Positions 1 to 9,095 of a DNA stretch of 64,000 bases are shown here, piece after piece. Within the stretch, counting starts at the first letter, position 1. Each line of letters starts with the position of its first letter. The notes below the pieces were generated by a model that was not told where the DNA came from, made no database searches, and worked only from the letters and a program-made list of their open reading frames with translations. This DNA comes from Polyangiaceae bacterium (GTDB lineage Bacteria; Myxococcota_A; Polyangia; Polyangiales; Polyangiaceae). The stretch is taken from positions 434,001 through 498,000 of the forward strand of contig JACKEA010000005.1 of the NCBI GenBank assembly GCA_020633235.1, written 5' to 3'. The position numbers and the translations under genes are program-made.

Positions 1-587
<587 letters not shown>

Positions 588-593
588 GAACGG

Positions 594-1286
594 CTACTGA
601 ATCAGGTGCCGGAAACCCGCGTGGCGATCCACGAATTTCTGAGTGACCACGTTCAGGTGCGTGCCGTCGCCGGCATGGCGGATCAGCACGAACATGTTGG
701 CCAGGCTGCCGCCGGTGATCTGGCAGTACTTCTGCGCGCCGCCGGCCTTCTGGCTCACCTCGGTGGTGTCGCCGAACTGGCTGCACTTCACCATGCCTGG
801 GGCCAGGGTGGTGTATTCCTGCGCCTCGGGGTCCGCTTCCCAGTAGCGCACCTTCACCTGGTACTTGCCGCCCACGGAGCGCTCGCGATCGCACCAGTGG
901 TCCTTGGAGTCTGCGGGCTCGGCGCACACCACGTTCACCGCGGCACCCTCCGGGTTGGCTCGGTGCTGGGCGATCCAGCCGGTGAACAGCTTCACCAACT
1001 GGTCGGTTTCGCGCTCGAGGGCCTCGGCATCCGCCTTCTTCTTCTCGACCTCGGCCTGCTTGTCGACGATTTCCTTGTCCAAGCCGGAGAGCGTGGCGCC
1101 GTCGTCGCAGTTCTTGTAGGCGTACTCCCGCCACTGCTTGGCGAGGGCGAAATCCTCGCTGCCCAGCGCCTGGCGGGTCGTCTTCATCGCTTCATCGCAC
1201 TTGGCGGGGTCCTTCTTCTTGCAGCCGCCGAGGGCCAAGGGAGCGACGACCAGGAGCGAGAACGCGAACTCTCGAACGTGGAGCAT
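594..1286 (-). CDS. Exported lipoprotein with coiled-coil segment, function unknown
   Basis: 230 residues. A signal peptide ends in a lipobox (LGGC, lipidated Cys at residue 22) followed by a Lys-rich stretch. Residues about 68-100 are rich in Glu, Lys and Ala in heptad-like order and look like a short coiled coil. The C-terminal half contains several Cys and Trp residues and resembles no family I recognise. It lies between a metal-type ABC permease gene (45-base gap) and the amino-acid permease gene, all on the same strand, so it may be the penultimate gene of that transcription unit. No function is assigned. Confidence 0.8.
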   Translation of the reverse strand: MLHVREFAFSLLVVAPLALGGCKKKDPAKCDEAMKTTRQALGSEDFALAKQWREYAYKNCDDGATLSGLDKEIVDKQAEVEKKKADAEALERETDQLVKLFTGWIAQHRANPEGAAVNVVCAEPADSKDHWCDRERSVGGKYQVKVRYWEADPEAQEYTTLAPGMVKCSQFGDTTEVSQKAGGAQKYCQITGGSLANMFVLIRHAGDGTHLNVVTQKFVDRHAGFRHLIQ

Positions 1287-1331
1287 GGCTCCGTTGATAG
1301 TAGCTTTTCGGGCGTTGCGGAAGAGCGAGGC

Positions 1332-2351
1332 TCAGGTCCGGCCGCGCCGAAGGCGCGCGATGGCCAGGCACACGAGCAAGATCAGCGTCGCCAGGGTGGC
1401 CTGGGACGCCCCCACCGGGAACTCGAAGAAGAAGGCGAACAGGTAGCCCAGGCCCCCGGCCGTCGCGCCGATCAGGGCGGCCAGCAGCAGGCCCCAGCGG
1501 ATCCGTTCCACCAGCGCCAGCGCCGCCATGCCAGGCAGCACCGCGAAGGCGAACACCGGCAACGCGCCGATGGCGCGGGTGGCTACGGATACTTCTACGG
1601 CGACGAGCACCCACAGCAAGAGGTCCAACAAGCGCACCGGAACGCCGACCACTCGCGCGCCCTCGGGGTCGAAACCCGCGAACAGGAAGCCGCGATAGGA
1701 CGCCAGTGCCACCAGCAACACGCCCGAGCCCACGAACTCCACGAGCATCAGGTCGACGGGGCGAACCAACACGGCCGTGCCGAACAGGATCGCAGCGATG
1801 TCGTGGGACTCCTGCGTGATGCGATCGCCCACCAGCACGGCCGCGGCGCTGGCCGCGAGATACGTGAGACCGACCAATGTCTCTCGCGGGAGGCGCAGGC
1901 GTTCCGTGCGCAGCGTGAGCACCGCGGTGACCACCAGCGCCATGCCCAGCGCGCCCACGACGGGTGGCACCTCGGTGCCCAGGCGGATCTGGATCAAGAA
2001 CGCGACGGCCACGCCCAGCGCCGCGCCTTGGCTCACGGCGGCGGTGACGAAGATCGCGCGGCGCAGCACCACGAACACGCCGAGCACGCCGAGCACGACG
2101 CCGGCGAACACGCCGCACAGCACCGGGTCGCGGTACAGGCCGATGTGCCAGCCGTTCTCGAACTCCGCCCAGGTCGGGCTCTTCTCCGGCACCACGATGC
2201 TCGCGTGGTGGGTCTCGGCGGGCGGATCTTGATCTTGCACCTCGGCGCCGGCGTCGCTGTGGCCGGGTCCTGCGCCGAGCTCCGTTCCGAAGGCCTGTTC
2301 GAGCTCTCCATCGTCGAACAGGGAGCCGCCGTCGACGCCCCCGTCAGACAT
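1332..2351 (-). CDS. Metal-type (zinc/manganese, ABC-3 family) ABC transporter permease
   Basis: 339 residues. The membrane part begins near residue 76 (CGVFAGVVLGVLGVFVVLRR) and has about eight hydrophobic helices in the ABC-3 pattern of ZnuB/MntB permeases, including the conserved AAVSQGAALGVA region and the FAVLPGMAALAL helix. It forms the inner-membrane channel for the ATPase and binding protein encoded just upstream. The first 75 residues are an acidic, Gly- and Asp-rich extension with a few His, absent from typical 260-290 residue relatives. The start overlaps the ATPase stop by 8 bases, so translation is probably coupled. Zn and Mn family members cannot be separated from sequence alone. 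Confidence 0.9.
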   Translation of the reverse strand: MSDGGVDGGSLFDDGELEQAFGTELGAGPGHSDAGAEVQDQDPPAETHHASIVVPEKSPTWAEFENGWHIGLYRDPVLCGVFAGVVLGVLGVFVVLRRAIFVTAAVSQGAALGVAVAFLIQIRLGTEVPPVVGALGMALVVTAVLTLRTERLRLPRETLVGLTYLAASAAAVLVGDRITQESHDIAAILFGTAVLVRPVDLMLVEFVGSGVLLVALASYRGFLFAGFDPEGARVVGVPVRLLDLLLWVLVAVEVSVATRAIGALPVFAFAVLPGMAALALVERIRWGLLLAALIGATAGGLGYLFAFFFEFPVGASQATLATLILLVCLAIARLRRGRT

Positions 2352-3084
2352 GCTCGCCCTCCTCCACGATGGCCGGCGGGCGCTCCGAGAAGCGGCGATG
2401 GAAGGTCTCGTGACTGAACACCTCGTGGGGCGGCCCGCTCACCACGGACTGCGTGTCCCGATCCAAGAGCAGCGCGCGGTCCGCGAACTGCTCCACCATG
2501 CCCAAGAAGTGGCTGACGATCACGATGGCGAGCCCTTGGCGCTGGCGCAGCCCGTCCAAGAGCTGAAACGCCTCGTGCTCGGCGACCTTGTCCATCGCGC
2601 TGGTGGGCTCGTCGAGCACCGCCACTTGCGCGTGGGAGACCGCGAGGCGGGCGAAGAGCACTCGCTGTTTCTGACCTTCGGACAGCTTTCGGTAGGGCGT
2701 ATCCCCCAGATCCGCAACGCCCATCTCGGCGAGCGCTTGCTCCACCTCTGGCGGTTCACCATTCAACCGCGGCCTGAGGAAGGACCAATTTCGCTCGAGC
2801 CCCATGCGCACGACGTCCCGAGCGAACAGTGGATACAGCTCGTCGATGGCCTTGCGCTGAGGCAAGTAGGAGAAACGCAACTGTGGTGGCGTCCGGACCA
2901 CTGCCCCCGCCACGGGTGGAAGCAGTCCCAGCAGGGTCCGGAGCCACGTGGTCTTGCCCGAGCCGTTGCGGCCAATCACCGCCCAGAACTCTCCGGGACG
3001 GATCTCGAGATCGATCTTGGGCAAGATGGCCTTGCCCAAGTAGCCGACCTCGAGGGCCTTGCAGCGCAGGCCGGGGTCACTCAC
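2344..3084 (-). CDS. Metal-type ABC transporter ATP-binding protein (ZnuC/MntA-like)
   Basis: 246 residues. It has Walker A GRNGSGKTT (residues 38-46), the signature LSEGQ (134-138), Walker B followed by LDEP (155-160) and the switch His in VSHFLG (about 192). It would power the adjacent permease. I chose the GTG at 3084 because it forms a GTGA overlap with the stop of the binding-protein gene, a junction common in this window. The open frame continues upstream only as antisense-like, non-homologous sequence. The gene order binding protein, ATPase, permease is the standard arrangement for this family. Confidence 0.92.
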   Translation of the reverse strand: MSDPGLRCKALEVGYLGKAILPKIDLEIRPGEFWAVIGRNGSGKTTWLRTLLGLLPPVAGAVVRTPPQLRFSYLPQRKAIDELYPLFARDVVRMGLERNWSFLRPRLNGEPPEVEQALAEMGVADLGDTPYRKLSEGQKQRVLFARLAVSHAQVAVLDEPTSAMDKVAEHEAFQLLDGLRQRQGLAIVIVSHFLGMVEQFADRALLLDRDTQSVVSGPPHEVFSHETFHRRFSERPPAIVEEGEHV

Positions 3085-3992
3085 TGGTAGACCTTCGCCA
3101 GCGCGTTCACGACCCGGCTCATGTGCTCGATGTAGCCCTCGCCGCCCTTGAAGTTCGGGGCGGCGGGGAGTCGGAGTACCGTCAATCCGGCTTGCTTCGC
3201 GATCATCTCGCTGGTCTTCGCGGGGTAGAAGGCCTCTTGCAGGATCGCCTTTACGTGATCCTGCTTGGCAACGTCCAGGACGTGCGTCACGTGGTGCGGA
3301 TTGGGTGGGATCCCTGGGCGCGGCTCCACGTGCTCGACCACGTCGAGGCCGAGCCAGTTCGCCAGGTAGGGATACGACTTGTGGTAGGCGATGATCTTGG
3401 CGCCCTTGGCCTTGGCGAGCTTCTTCTGCCAACCCTTGGTGGCCTTGCCCAGGCGCTTGATGAACGAGATGGCGTTCTTCTTGTAGTCGCCGGCGTGAGC
3501 GGGATCGAGCTTGGCCAGCTTCTCGGCGATGCCCTTGGCGACGCGCGCCGCTTGGCGCGGGTCGTACATGTAGTGCGGGTTGCCCTGGGGGTGTACGTCG
3601 CCCATGGAGCGATCGACCTTGCCCTCCGGTACGTCGAGCACCTTCACGAACTGTGAGCAGTCCAGGTAGCCCTTGCCGCCCCGCTGGATGTCGCCATTGC
3701 GGGCGCCGGTCTGCAGCGTCGGCAGCCAGCCGATTTCCAGCGAGAGCCCTGCGCTGATGAGCAAGTCCGCCTTCGCGAGGGTGAGCGCCAGCTTCGGCTT
3801 GGCGTCCACGAAGTGCGGATCCTGGGTGTGCAGCGCCAACGCCGTGACGTCGGCGTCGTCGCCCGCCACTTCCTTCGCCACGCTGGCCAGGTTGGGGGTG
3901 GTCGCCACGATGGAGAGCTTGGCTTCGGCCGTGGCGCCGAGAGCCAGCGTCGCCAAGGCGACGAGCACAGCAAAGAAACGTTTCATGGTCAT
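3081..3992 (-). CDS. Metal-binding solute-binding protein of ABC transporter (ZnuA-like)
   Basis: 303 residues with a signal peptide (residues 1-24). It is a periplasmic cluster A-I metal-binding protein. Candidate ligands are His60 in DPHFVDAKP, His134/His140 in DVHPQGNPHYMYDP and His204 in YHKSYPYL. The long His-rich loop of many zinc-specific ZnuA proteins is absent, so manganese or another divalent metal is possible. It delivers metal to the permease encoded two genes downstream. Ten bases separate it from the upstream outer-membrane protein gene, indicating one operon. Confidence 0.92.
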   Translation of the reverse strand: MTMKRFFAVLVALATLALGATAEAKLSIVATTPNLASVAKEVAGDDADVTALALHTQDPHFVDAKPKLALTLAKADLLISAGLSLEIGWLPTLQTGARNGDIQRGGKGYLDCSQFVKVLDVPEGKVDRSMGDVHPQGNPHYMYDPRQAARVAKGIAEKLAKLDPAHAGDYKKNAISFIKRLGKATKGWQKKLAKAKGAKIIAYHKSYPYLANWLGLDVVEHVEPRPGIPPNPHHVTHVLDVAKQDHVKAILQEAFYPAKTSEMIAKQAGLTVLRLPAAPNFKGGEGYIEHMSRVVNALAKVYQ

Positions 3993-4002
3993 GCCTCCAC
4001 AA

Positions 4003-5283
4003 TCAGAACGGATGAGCGCCGTGCGATCCGATGACGAGCTCCGCCGCCAGGAACACGGCCCAGATGGGGTCCTTGCGCCAGCCCGGCAGGTCGCTCGAGC
4101 CCTGCAGTCGCAGGCGCGAGAACTCGCTCGGGGTGTGGCTGATGTTTGCCGCTATGCGATAGCGGGAGTCGGTCCACTCCGGATCGAGGGGATCCACCAC
4201 GGCGTTGCCGTGGTCGTCGAAGGCCGGTGAGCCGTACTCGTAGCGAGCGGCCGTGGCCCAACGCTGGGCGAAGCGCCAAGCCAGCTGGGTGTAGCCGTTC
4301 ACGTCGGAGATCGGCCCGCCGGGATCGTGACGGCGACGGAACATCGCCTCCGTCTGCCACTTCACTTCCGTGTAACTGCCTTCGGTGATGGGCCGGTACT
4401 TCAAGAACCAGTCCACGCCGTACACTTCCGTGCGCGCATCCGGCCCCGCGGCGCTCGGCCCGAAGGCGCCCGAGAGTCCGGTGAGCAGCGACCAGTTCGA
4501 CGACAGATCGAAGAACTGCTTGATCGCCGCGACGTACAAGAGGTCTCGCGGGTCTTCGATGGTGCGCTCGTCGTCTGCCAAGAAGCTCCGCGCCGTGCTT
4601 TCCCCGGTGGCTTGGGTCACGGAGCCGACGAGCTCCAGGTACCAGGGCAGGGGCGTGAGCCACGACAGCTCCACCCCCGGCGCGCGATTGCCGTCGCCTC
4701 CGAAGATGCGGCCCAGGGCGAAGGGCTGATCCACGAAGTCCCAAGCGTGAGGATGCGTCGCGTTGATCCGGCCGAACCGTGTCAAGAACTGCCCGAAGCG
4801 CGCCTGCAGCTTGCCGGGCAGGTCCACCGTCGTGCCGTAGGCCTCCTCCAGCTCGAAGCCGTCGTGTCCGAACACGAAGTGGGAGTCGAACCGAAAGTAG
4901 GGATCCACCGGCGCGTAGAACGAAAGCTCCACCTGCTGCAGGTTGAAGCCGTTGTGGATGGGGTCGTGGCCGCCGGTTTGCAGGTTGTCGGTGTCCGAGA
5001 ACCCGGCCGCGGCAAAGTCCGCGATCACGGAGATGTCGGGATTCAGGGACTGACTGCCCTGCGCTCCGGTGGGAGTGGGGGTGCTGGCGGCGCTTGGACT
5101 TTCGCTTTCTTTTCCTTGTTCGAGATCCGAAGCCAGGCTGTCGAAGACGTCGCCATCATCTCCAGTTTCATTTGGGGGTTGGTCCGCCGCGGAAGCGTCC
5201 GTGCCCGAAGGCTCGGCCGCCAAGGCGACGGAGCTGCTCAGCAACAAGCCAAGCAGCCCCAGCAGTGCCGTAGGTCGATGCAT
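4003..5283 (-). CDS. Outer-membrane beta-barrel protein associated with metal uptake operon
   Basis: 426 residues. The start at 5283 gives a clean signal peptide (MHRPTALLGLLGLLLSSSVALA) and is preceded by AGGA. An acidic Ser/Pro-rich linker (to about residue 75) is followed by many alternating aromatic/polar strands (for example YFRFDSHFVFGHDGFELEEAYG) and a C-terminal Phe, all typical of an outer-membrane barrel. A similar barrel next to ABC metal-uptake genes is seen in several proteobacteria. From that context it probably passes the metal across the outer membrane. It may instead be a general porin; there is no TonB box or plug domain. Confidence 0.8.
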   Translation of the reverse strand: MHRPTALLGLLGLLLSSSVALAAEPSGTDASAADQPPNETGDDGDVFDSLASDLEQGKESESPSAASTPTPTGAQGSQSLNPDISVIADFAAAGFSDTDNLQTGGHDPIHNGFNLQQVELSFYAPVDPYFRFDSHFVFGHDGFELEEAYGTTVDLPGKLQARFGQFLTRFGRINATHPHAWDFVDQPFALGRIFGGDGNRAPGVELSWLTPLPWYLELVGSVTQATGESTARSFLADDERTIEDPRDLLYVAAIKQFFDLSSNWSLLTGLSGAFGPSAAGPDARTEVYGVDWFLKYRPITEGSYTEVKWQTEAMFRRRHDPGGPISDVNGYTQLAWRFAQRWATAARYEYGSPAFDDHGNAVVDPLDPEWTDSRYRIAANISHTPSEFSRLRLQGSSDLPGWRKDPIWAVFLAAELVIGSHGAHPF

Positions 5284-5316
5284 GTATCCTTCCGCTGTCC
5301 GAGATGTTCCGATGAG

Positions 5317-5335
5317 CCACGGCATGGAGCCGTGG
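5317..5335. promoter_or_regulatory. Perfect 7-bp inverted repeat upstream of the outer-membrane/metal-uptake genes
   Basis: CCACGGC, five bases, then GCCGTGG, 34 bases upstream of the barrel protein start and downstream of the His-rich protein gene. It could be an operator or a weak hairpin that adjusts expression between the two. It does not match the AT-rich Zur or Fur box consensus, so no regulator is proposed. Confidence 0.35.
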
Positions 5336-5399
5336 CGGTCGAAATGCCGCGACGCGTGCGACGACGACCCCACGGGTCAGCGTCGATGGCACGTCGGGC

Positions 5400-5837
5400 T
5401 CAGACGGCGGGAGGTGATTGCTTGGGCGCCACGTCCAGTCGAGACGTGGGCGCGAAGTAGCTGCGAGACGCCAGGGCCAAGCGCGTGTCGGCTTCCGTGG
5501 CGTCGATGGTGATGCGCGGCTGCGCCGTGGGCAGCGCGAGCTGCTCCTTGAGCCGCGAGGCGCCTTGACAGTGGTCGTGGCCGACGGTGTCCGGCGGCGG
5601 AGCCTGCTCCGCGGCGGAGAGACCGCTGGGGGCCACCTCCGGCAGCACCACGTGCTGGATCTCGGAGGCGTGGGTGAGGTCGCCGTGTTCCAGGCACAGC
5701 GTATGCCGGACCAGCGTCATGTGACCGGCCGCCGTGAGCTGGCTCACGACCACGAGCAGGGTCGTGAGCACGAGCGCCAGCCGCCAAACGAGCCCGCGAG
5801 GGGCGAGGCAGCCGGGAACGGGCTGGGACCGATTCAC
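5400..5837 (-). CDS. Small His-containing exported protein heading the metal-uptake genes
   Basis: About 145 residues from the GTG at 5837. A hydrophobic signal or anchor (residues about 15-38, RLALVLTTLLVVVSQLTAAG) is followed by a stretch unusually rich in His (GHMTLVRHTLCLEHGDLTHASEIQHV) and later GHDHC. Such His-rich exported proteins often accompany zinc transport genes and may bind metal in the periplasm. That role is inferred from composition and position only; I know no named family. The upstream ATG at 5921 would add a non-signal extension and is less likely. Confidence 0.6.
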   Translation of the reverse strand: MNRSQPVPGCLAPRGLVWRLALVLTTLLVVVSQLTAAGHMTLVRHTLCLEHGDLTHASEIQHVVLPEVAPSGLSAAEQAPPPDTVGHDHCQGASRLKEQLALPTAQPRITIDATEADTRLALASRSYFAPTSRLDVAPKQSPPAV

Positions 5838-5888
5838 GCCGGCAATCCTACTCACCACGGTTGGACGCGCAAGGGCGCTACATGGTGC

Positions 5889-7088
5889 ATGACAGGCGAG
5901 AAGCGACGGCCTACGGTGCACTGCGGGGGTCGCACAGTGGACTCGCTCCGAGCTCGGTTGACGAAAGCGCCCGCTTCGGAGCGCTCACGTTCCGCCCTGG
6001 CGATGGCCCTCGCGCGCCTCGTCGGCGTGTCCCTGAGCGAGGCCCGCGCGCTGCTGCAGGCCGCGCCGGTGCTGCTGCCGCGCGCGCTCGACACGGTGCA
6101 GATTGCAGAGCTCACGGCGCTGGGGGCTTCCCTCGAAACACTCTCCGCCGTCCATCCCGATGCGCGCTGCGCGCGCCATCCCTTGCTCTTCGCGGACGAG
6201 AGCTGCCGGCAGTGCAGGGCGCGCATGTGTACGGCCTGCCAGGCCACGGGGAAAGGACGGTGCGGCACGTGTCGCGAGCGAGCGCGGCGCAAGCGGCTGT
6301 TCTTTCGCATTCGCGTGGCCTTCTTGCTGGCCATCTTCGCCGGCGTGCTGTTGTGGGCCTTCGCCGACGTCCGGCGGCGCCGGGCTCGGAACGACTGGCA
6401 AAGACCGGTGAGCGTGGCCATCGTGGTCGTGCGCCTGGGCGCGGTGCAGGACACCGCCGTGCAGAAGCTCCGCCAGCGCACGCCCGCGCTGGAAGATCGG
6501 CTCGCCGCCGAGAGCCTTCGACTCCACGCTCGCGCCGGCGCACACCCCTTCGAGCTGACGGCGTTCGGTCCCGTGGACGTCACGTCGTCTCCGCCGTCGA
6601 GCTCGAGTGACTCCCTCTGGAGTCTCGCGAAGCACACCCTCGCGAAGCGACGCTACTTCTCCGACGTGGACGAACGCGCTGGGCTCGACGCGAGCGCCTA
6701 CGACAGCCGCATCTATCTCGTGGCGCGGCCGCCGGCGCACGCTGGGCGGAAGAGCGTGGAGGGCGAGAGCGAAGAGGGCGGCCGCATCGGCTTCGTAGAG
6801 GTGGAGCTCGCCGACGACATGGCGGACTTCGCGCTGTTCGTCGCAGCGCACGAGCTCCTGCACACCCTCGGTGCCACGGACAAGTACGACGCTGCGGGCC
6901 GCGCTCGCGTCCCCGAGGGGCTCGCCGATCCGGAGCGCGCCCCGCGCTTCCCGCAGCTGGCGGCGGAGGTGATGGCGCGCAACGTTCCGCTGTCAGCGAC
7001 CCAGGAGCGTCCCCCGGAGTCCCTGGATGAGCTCGCGGTGGGCCCAACGACAGCCCAGGAAATCGGCTGGCTTCCGCTTCCAGAATGA
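5889..7088 (+). CDS. Membrane-anchored zinc-finger protein with C-terminal metalloprotease domain
   Basis: 399 residues from the ATG at 5889; a GTG at 5937 is an alternative start. Residues about 36-85 resemble the ribosomal L7/L12 C-terminal-like fold (LARLVGVSLSEARALLQAAP). Residues 94-128 hold paired Cys (CxxH, CxxC, CxxC, CxxC) like a B-box zinc finger. A transmembrane helix spans about 139-160. The remainder is extracytoplasmic and carries HELLHTLGATD (His321, Glu322, His325, candidate third ligand Asp331), a zinc-protease active site. The combination implies a cytosolic sensory or binding part tethered to an exported peptidase. It is divergent from the His-rich protein gene. The substrate is unknown. 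Confidence 0.75.
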   Translation: MTGEKRRPTVHCGGRTVDSLRARLTKAPASERSRSALAMALARLVGVSLSEARALLQAAPVLLPRALDTVQIAELTALGASLETLSAVHPDARCARHPLLFADESCRQCRARMCTACQATGKGRCGTCRERARRKRLFFRIRVAFLLAIFAGVLLWAFADVRRRRARNDWQRPVSVAIVVVRLGAVQDTAVQKLRQRTPALEDRLAAESLRLHARAGAHPFELTAFGPVDVTSSPPSSSSDSLWSLAKHTLAKRRYFSDVDERAGLDASAYDSRIYLVARPPAHAGRKSVEGESEEGGRIGFVEVELADDMADFALFVAAHELLHTLGATDKYDAAGRARVPEGLADPERAPRFPQLAAEVMARNVPLSATQERPPESLDELAVGPTTAQEIGWLPLPE

Positions 7089-7143
7089 TGTCGGTGCAGC
7101 GCGAGCCCCGTCCGTTCTGGCAAGAGTACGCTACCATCGGCGG

Positions 7144-7848
7144 ATGGGTCGCGGGTGGACACTGCTGTGCGTCGCGCTGGCGGGCTGCGGCGCGAGCACC
7201 GAGACGGATGCAACGCCGTCGGGCACGGACGTCTCGGTGGATCTGCTCGGCACCTGGCACACCTGCTCGTCGCGCCTGACCTTCACCAGCGACGGCAGTT
7301 GGTCCTTCACGGACGACAAGCGCGGCTGCGGCGCGACGGGCACTTGGTCCGGCAGCGGGGATCACGTCGATCTCGCGTCCAGTGCCGCCGGCTGCGACAG
7401 TGCGCCCACGGCCGCCAGCTCGGTACAAGTCGTGCGCACGAAGACGTCCCTCGCGTTGGTGTACACCTCCGGCGAGATCGCGGCCTTCGCGGCGGACACG
7501 TCACCCCGCACGCGCTATCGCCTGACGGGCGAGGGCGGCACGCCGTCGATCGGCGGCGCGTCGATCCTGAGTCTGGTGGGCGCCGCCGACGCGTACCAGA
7601 GCGCGTGCTACTGGTCCGAAGACGGCGCCTGCGGCGGGCTCCTGTCGTGCAACGGCAGCGTGGAGCAATGGACGCTTTCCGGCGCCGCCCTCGTCGGGAA
7701 GCTCGGCTGCGGCGGTGAGTGCCCGTGTGCGGCGATCTTCCAGGGCGAAGAGCAAGAGCCCGGACACCTGAAGGGCACGTTCCAGGGCGCGGACTGCAAC
7801 ATGACGTTCTCTGGCACCTTCGACGCGACGGAGCAGCCCCAGCCGTGA
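7144..7848 (+). CDS. Lipoprotein, function unknown
   Basis: 234 residues. The start at 7144 gives a short signal peptide with a lipobox LAGC (Cys15). The mature protein has a beta-rich pattern with Gly/Ser/Thr and paired Cys (CGGLLSC, CGGECPC) and a phrase GTWHTCSSRLTFTSDGSWSF that resembles lipocalin-like or META-type barrels, although I cannot assign a family. It ends in a GTGA overlap with the next gene, so the two are translationally coupled. Confidence 0.75.
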   Translation: MGRGWTLLCVALAGCGASTETDATPSGTDVSVDLLGTWHTCSSRLTFTSDGSWSFTDDKRGCGATGTWSGSGDHVDLASSAAGCDSAPTAASSVQVVRTKTSLALVYTSGEIAAFAADTSPRTRYRLTGEGGTPSIGGASILSLVGAADAYQSACYWSEDGACGGLLSCNGSVEQWTLSGAALVGKLGCGGECPCAAIFQGEEQEPGHLKGTFQGADCNMTFSGTFDATEQPQP

Positions 7849-8213
7849 GCGAGCGGCTGCTGGTGTTCGAGCGCGTGACGGACGACGGCAGCGCGGAGCG
7901 GACCTATCTGGTGCGGGACGACGAAGGCGTCGTGCTCGAGACGGGTGGCGCGGGCGCCCGGCTGCCGCCGGGCGCGGTGGAGGCGGTGATGCGACGCTAT
8001 GGCCGACCGCTGGACGACTCCGTCGCTCTCAGCGGTGCGGCCATGCCGCTCGGCGACGGACGACGCCTCGTACACCTGCGCTACCGTCCTCGCTACGACG
8101 TCATCGCCAAGGACTACCTGGTGCTCGAGCTGCCGTCGGAAGCGCCGCTGGCGGAGCTGTCCACGTCCGTCGTGGCGGCGCTCACGCATCTGGCGCGGGC
8201 GGCTCAGCGATAG
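7845..8213 (+). CDS. Conserved-looking hypothetical protein
   Basis: 122 residues from a GTG that overlaps the stop of the upstream lipoprotein gene. There is no signal peptide or membrane helix. The sequence is compact, with charged and hydrophobic residues alternating as in a small soluble alpha/beta protein, and is unlike known families I can name. Its 3' end overlaps that of the convergent lipoprotein gene by 10 bases. Confidence 0.65.
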   Translation: MSERLLVFERVTDDGSAERTYLVRDDEGVVLETGGAGARLPPGAVEAVMRRYGRPLDDSVALSGAAMPLGDGRRLVHLRYRPRYDVIAKDYLVLELPSEAPLAELSTSVVAALTHLARAAQR

Positions 8214-8953
8214 CGATGGTTCGGCGGTGAGCCGATCGCCTGTTGCCAGGCGTGCTCGCAGACGGCCTTGTCCAAGAACCAGAAGCCGTCGCTCGGGCGG
8301 AACCGCCACCAGGTGTCGTTGAGAAAGGACTCGAGGTCGGCGGCCGTCGGTGCTTTCGGGAACGCTGCACGACCCACGTAGGGCACGTCGAACACGCGGG
8401 AGACGTGCCAGGCGGCGCTGTCCGGCGGGGCATCCAGCGGGTGGCGATAGAGATGGGCGAGCTGCCACGAGTCCGGGCGGCCGTCGGTGTGGCGGTGCAG
8501 CCACACGATCACGCGATCGATCACCAGCGGACGGTCGTCCACTTCCACGAGCCAGGTGAGGATACGTAGCGTGGTGTCGGCCCGCGCTGCTGGATCTTCG
8601 ACCAGCACTTCGAGCAGGTCGTCGGGGTCGAAGGACAGCGGCACGCGATCCCCGCGCTCGTCGATCGCCGCCGGGGGAGCCTCCGTTGCCGTTCGCGGGG
8701 CGGGCTCGCTCGTCGTCTCCACCCGCGGCGGCGGCGTCGCGACGCGGGGCTCCGCCGTCGCCGTGGGGGCCGCGATGGTCGTGGTCGGCGCTGCGGTGTT
8801 GGCCGGCGTGCTCGCCATCGCCGCCGGCTTCGTCGCGCCGCCACAGGCCACCAGCAGCAGCGCGACTGCAACGGTGGCAACGGCGGCACGCTGCGGCCAT
8901 CTGCTTCGGCGCCTGCGGTCCCAGGCCGCCCCGCCGCACACTCGCCGAGGCAT
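8204..8953 (-). CDS. Lipoprotein, function unknown
   Basis: 249 residues. A basic N-terminus and hydrophobic stretch end in LLLVAC (lipidated Cys37). Then comes a low-complexity Ala/Pro/Thr linker (to about residue 95) and a globular domain of about 150 residues rich in Trp, Asp and Arg (for example TWWRFRPSDGFWFLDKAVCEHAWQQAIG). The start ATG overlaps a TGA that is the third copy of the stop codon of the zinc-ribbon gene (8953-8955). It was therefore probably translationally coupled to that gene before a tandem duplication separated them. Confidence 0.75.
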   Translation of the reverse strand: MPRRVCGGAAWDRRRRSRWPQRAAVATVAVALLLVACGGATKPAAMASTPANTAAPTTTIAAPTATAEPRVATPPPRVETTSEPAPRTATEAPPAAIDERGDRVPLSFDPDDLLEVLVEDPAARADTTLRILTWLVEVDDRPLVIDRVIVWLHRHTDGRPDSWQLAHLYRHPLDAPPDSAAWHVSRVFDVPYVGRAAFPKAPTAADLESFLNDTWWRFRPSDGFWFLDKAVCEHAWQQAIGSPPNHRYR

Positions 8954-9095
8954 CACGTCCCCAGCGCGATCAGCAAGCCGACGATGGCGGCGATGACGCA
9001 TCATGTCCCCAGCGCGATCAGCAAGCCGACGATGGCGGCGATGACGCATCATGTCCCCAGCGCGATCAGCAAGCCGACGATGGCGGCGATGACGA
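8953..9095. repeat. Three 48-bp tandem copies of the 3' end of the zinc-ribbon gene
   Basis: Units lie at 8953-9000, 9001-9048 and 9049-9095, nearly identical (one C/T difference near the start of the first). Read on the minus strand each unit encodes the same membrane-helix tail (IAAIVGLLIALGT) plus a TGA. Because 48 is a multiple of three, all copies stay in the gene's frame. Only the copy at 9049-9095 belongs to the translated gene. Confidence 0.95.

Noticed and set aside
5284..5399. Zur or Fur operator ahead of the metal-uptake genes
   Set aside because: Only a GC-rich inverted repeat is present; nothing near the AT-rich Zur/Fur consensus was found.
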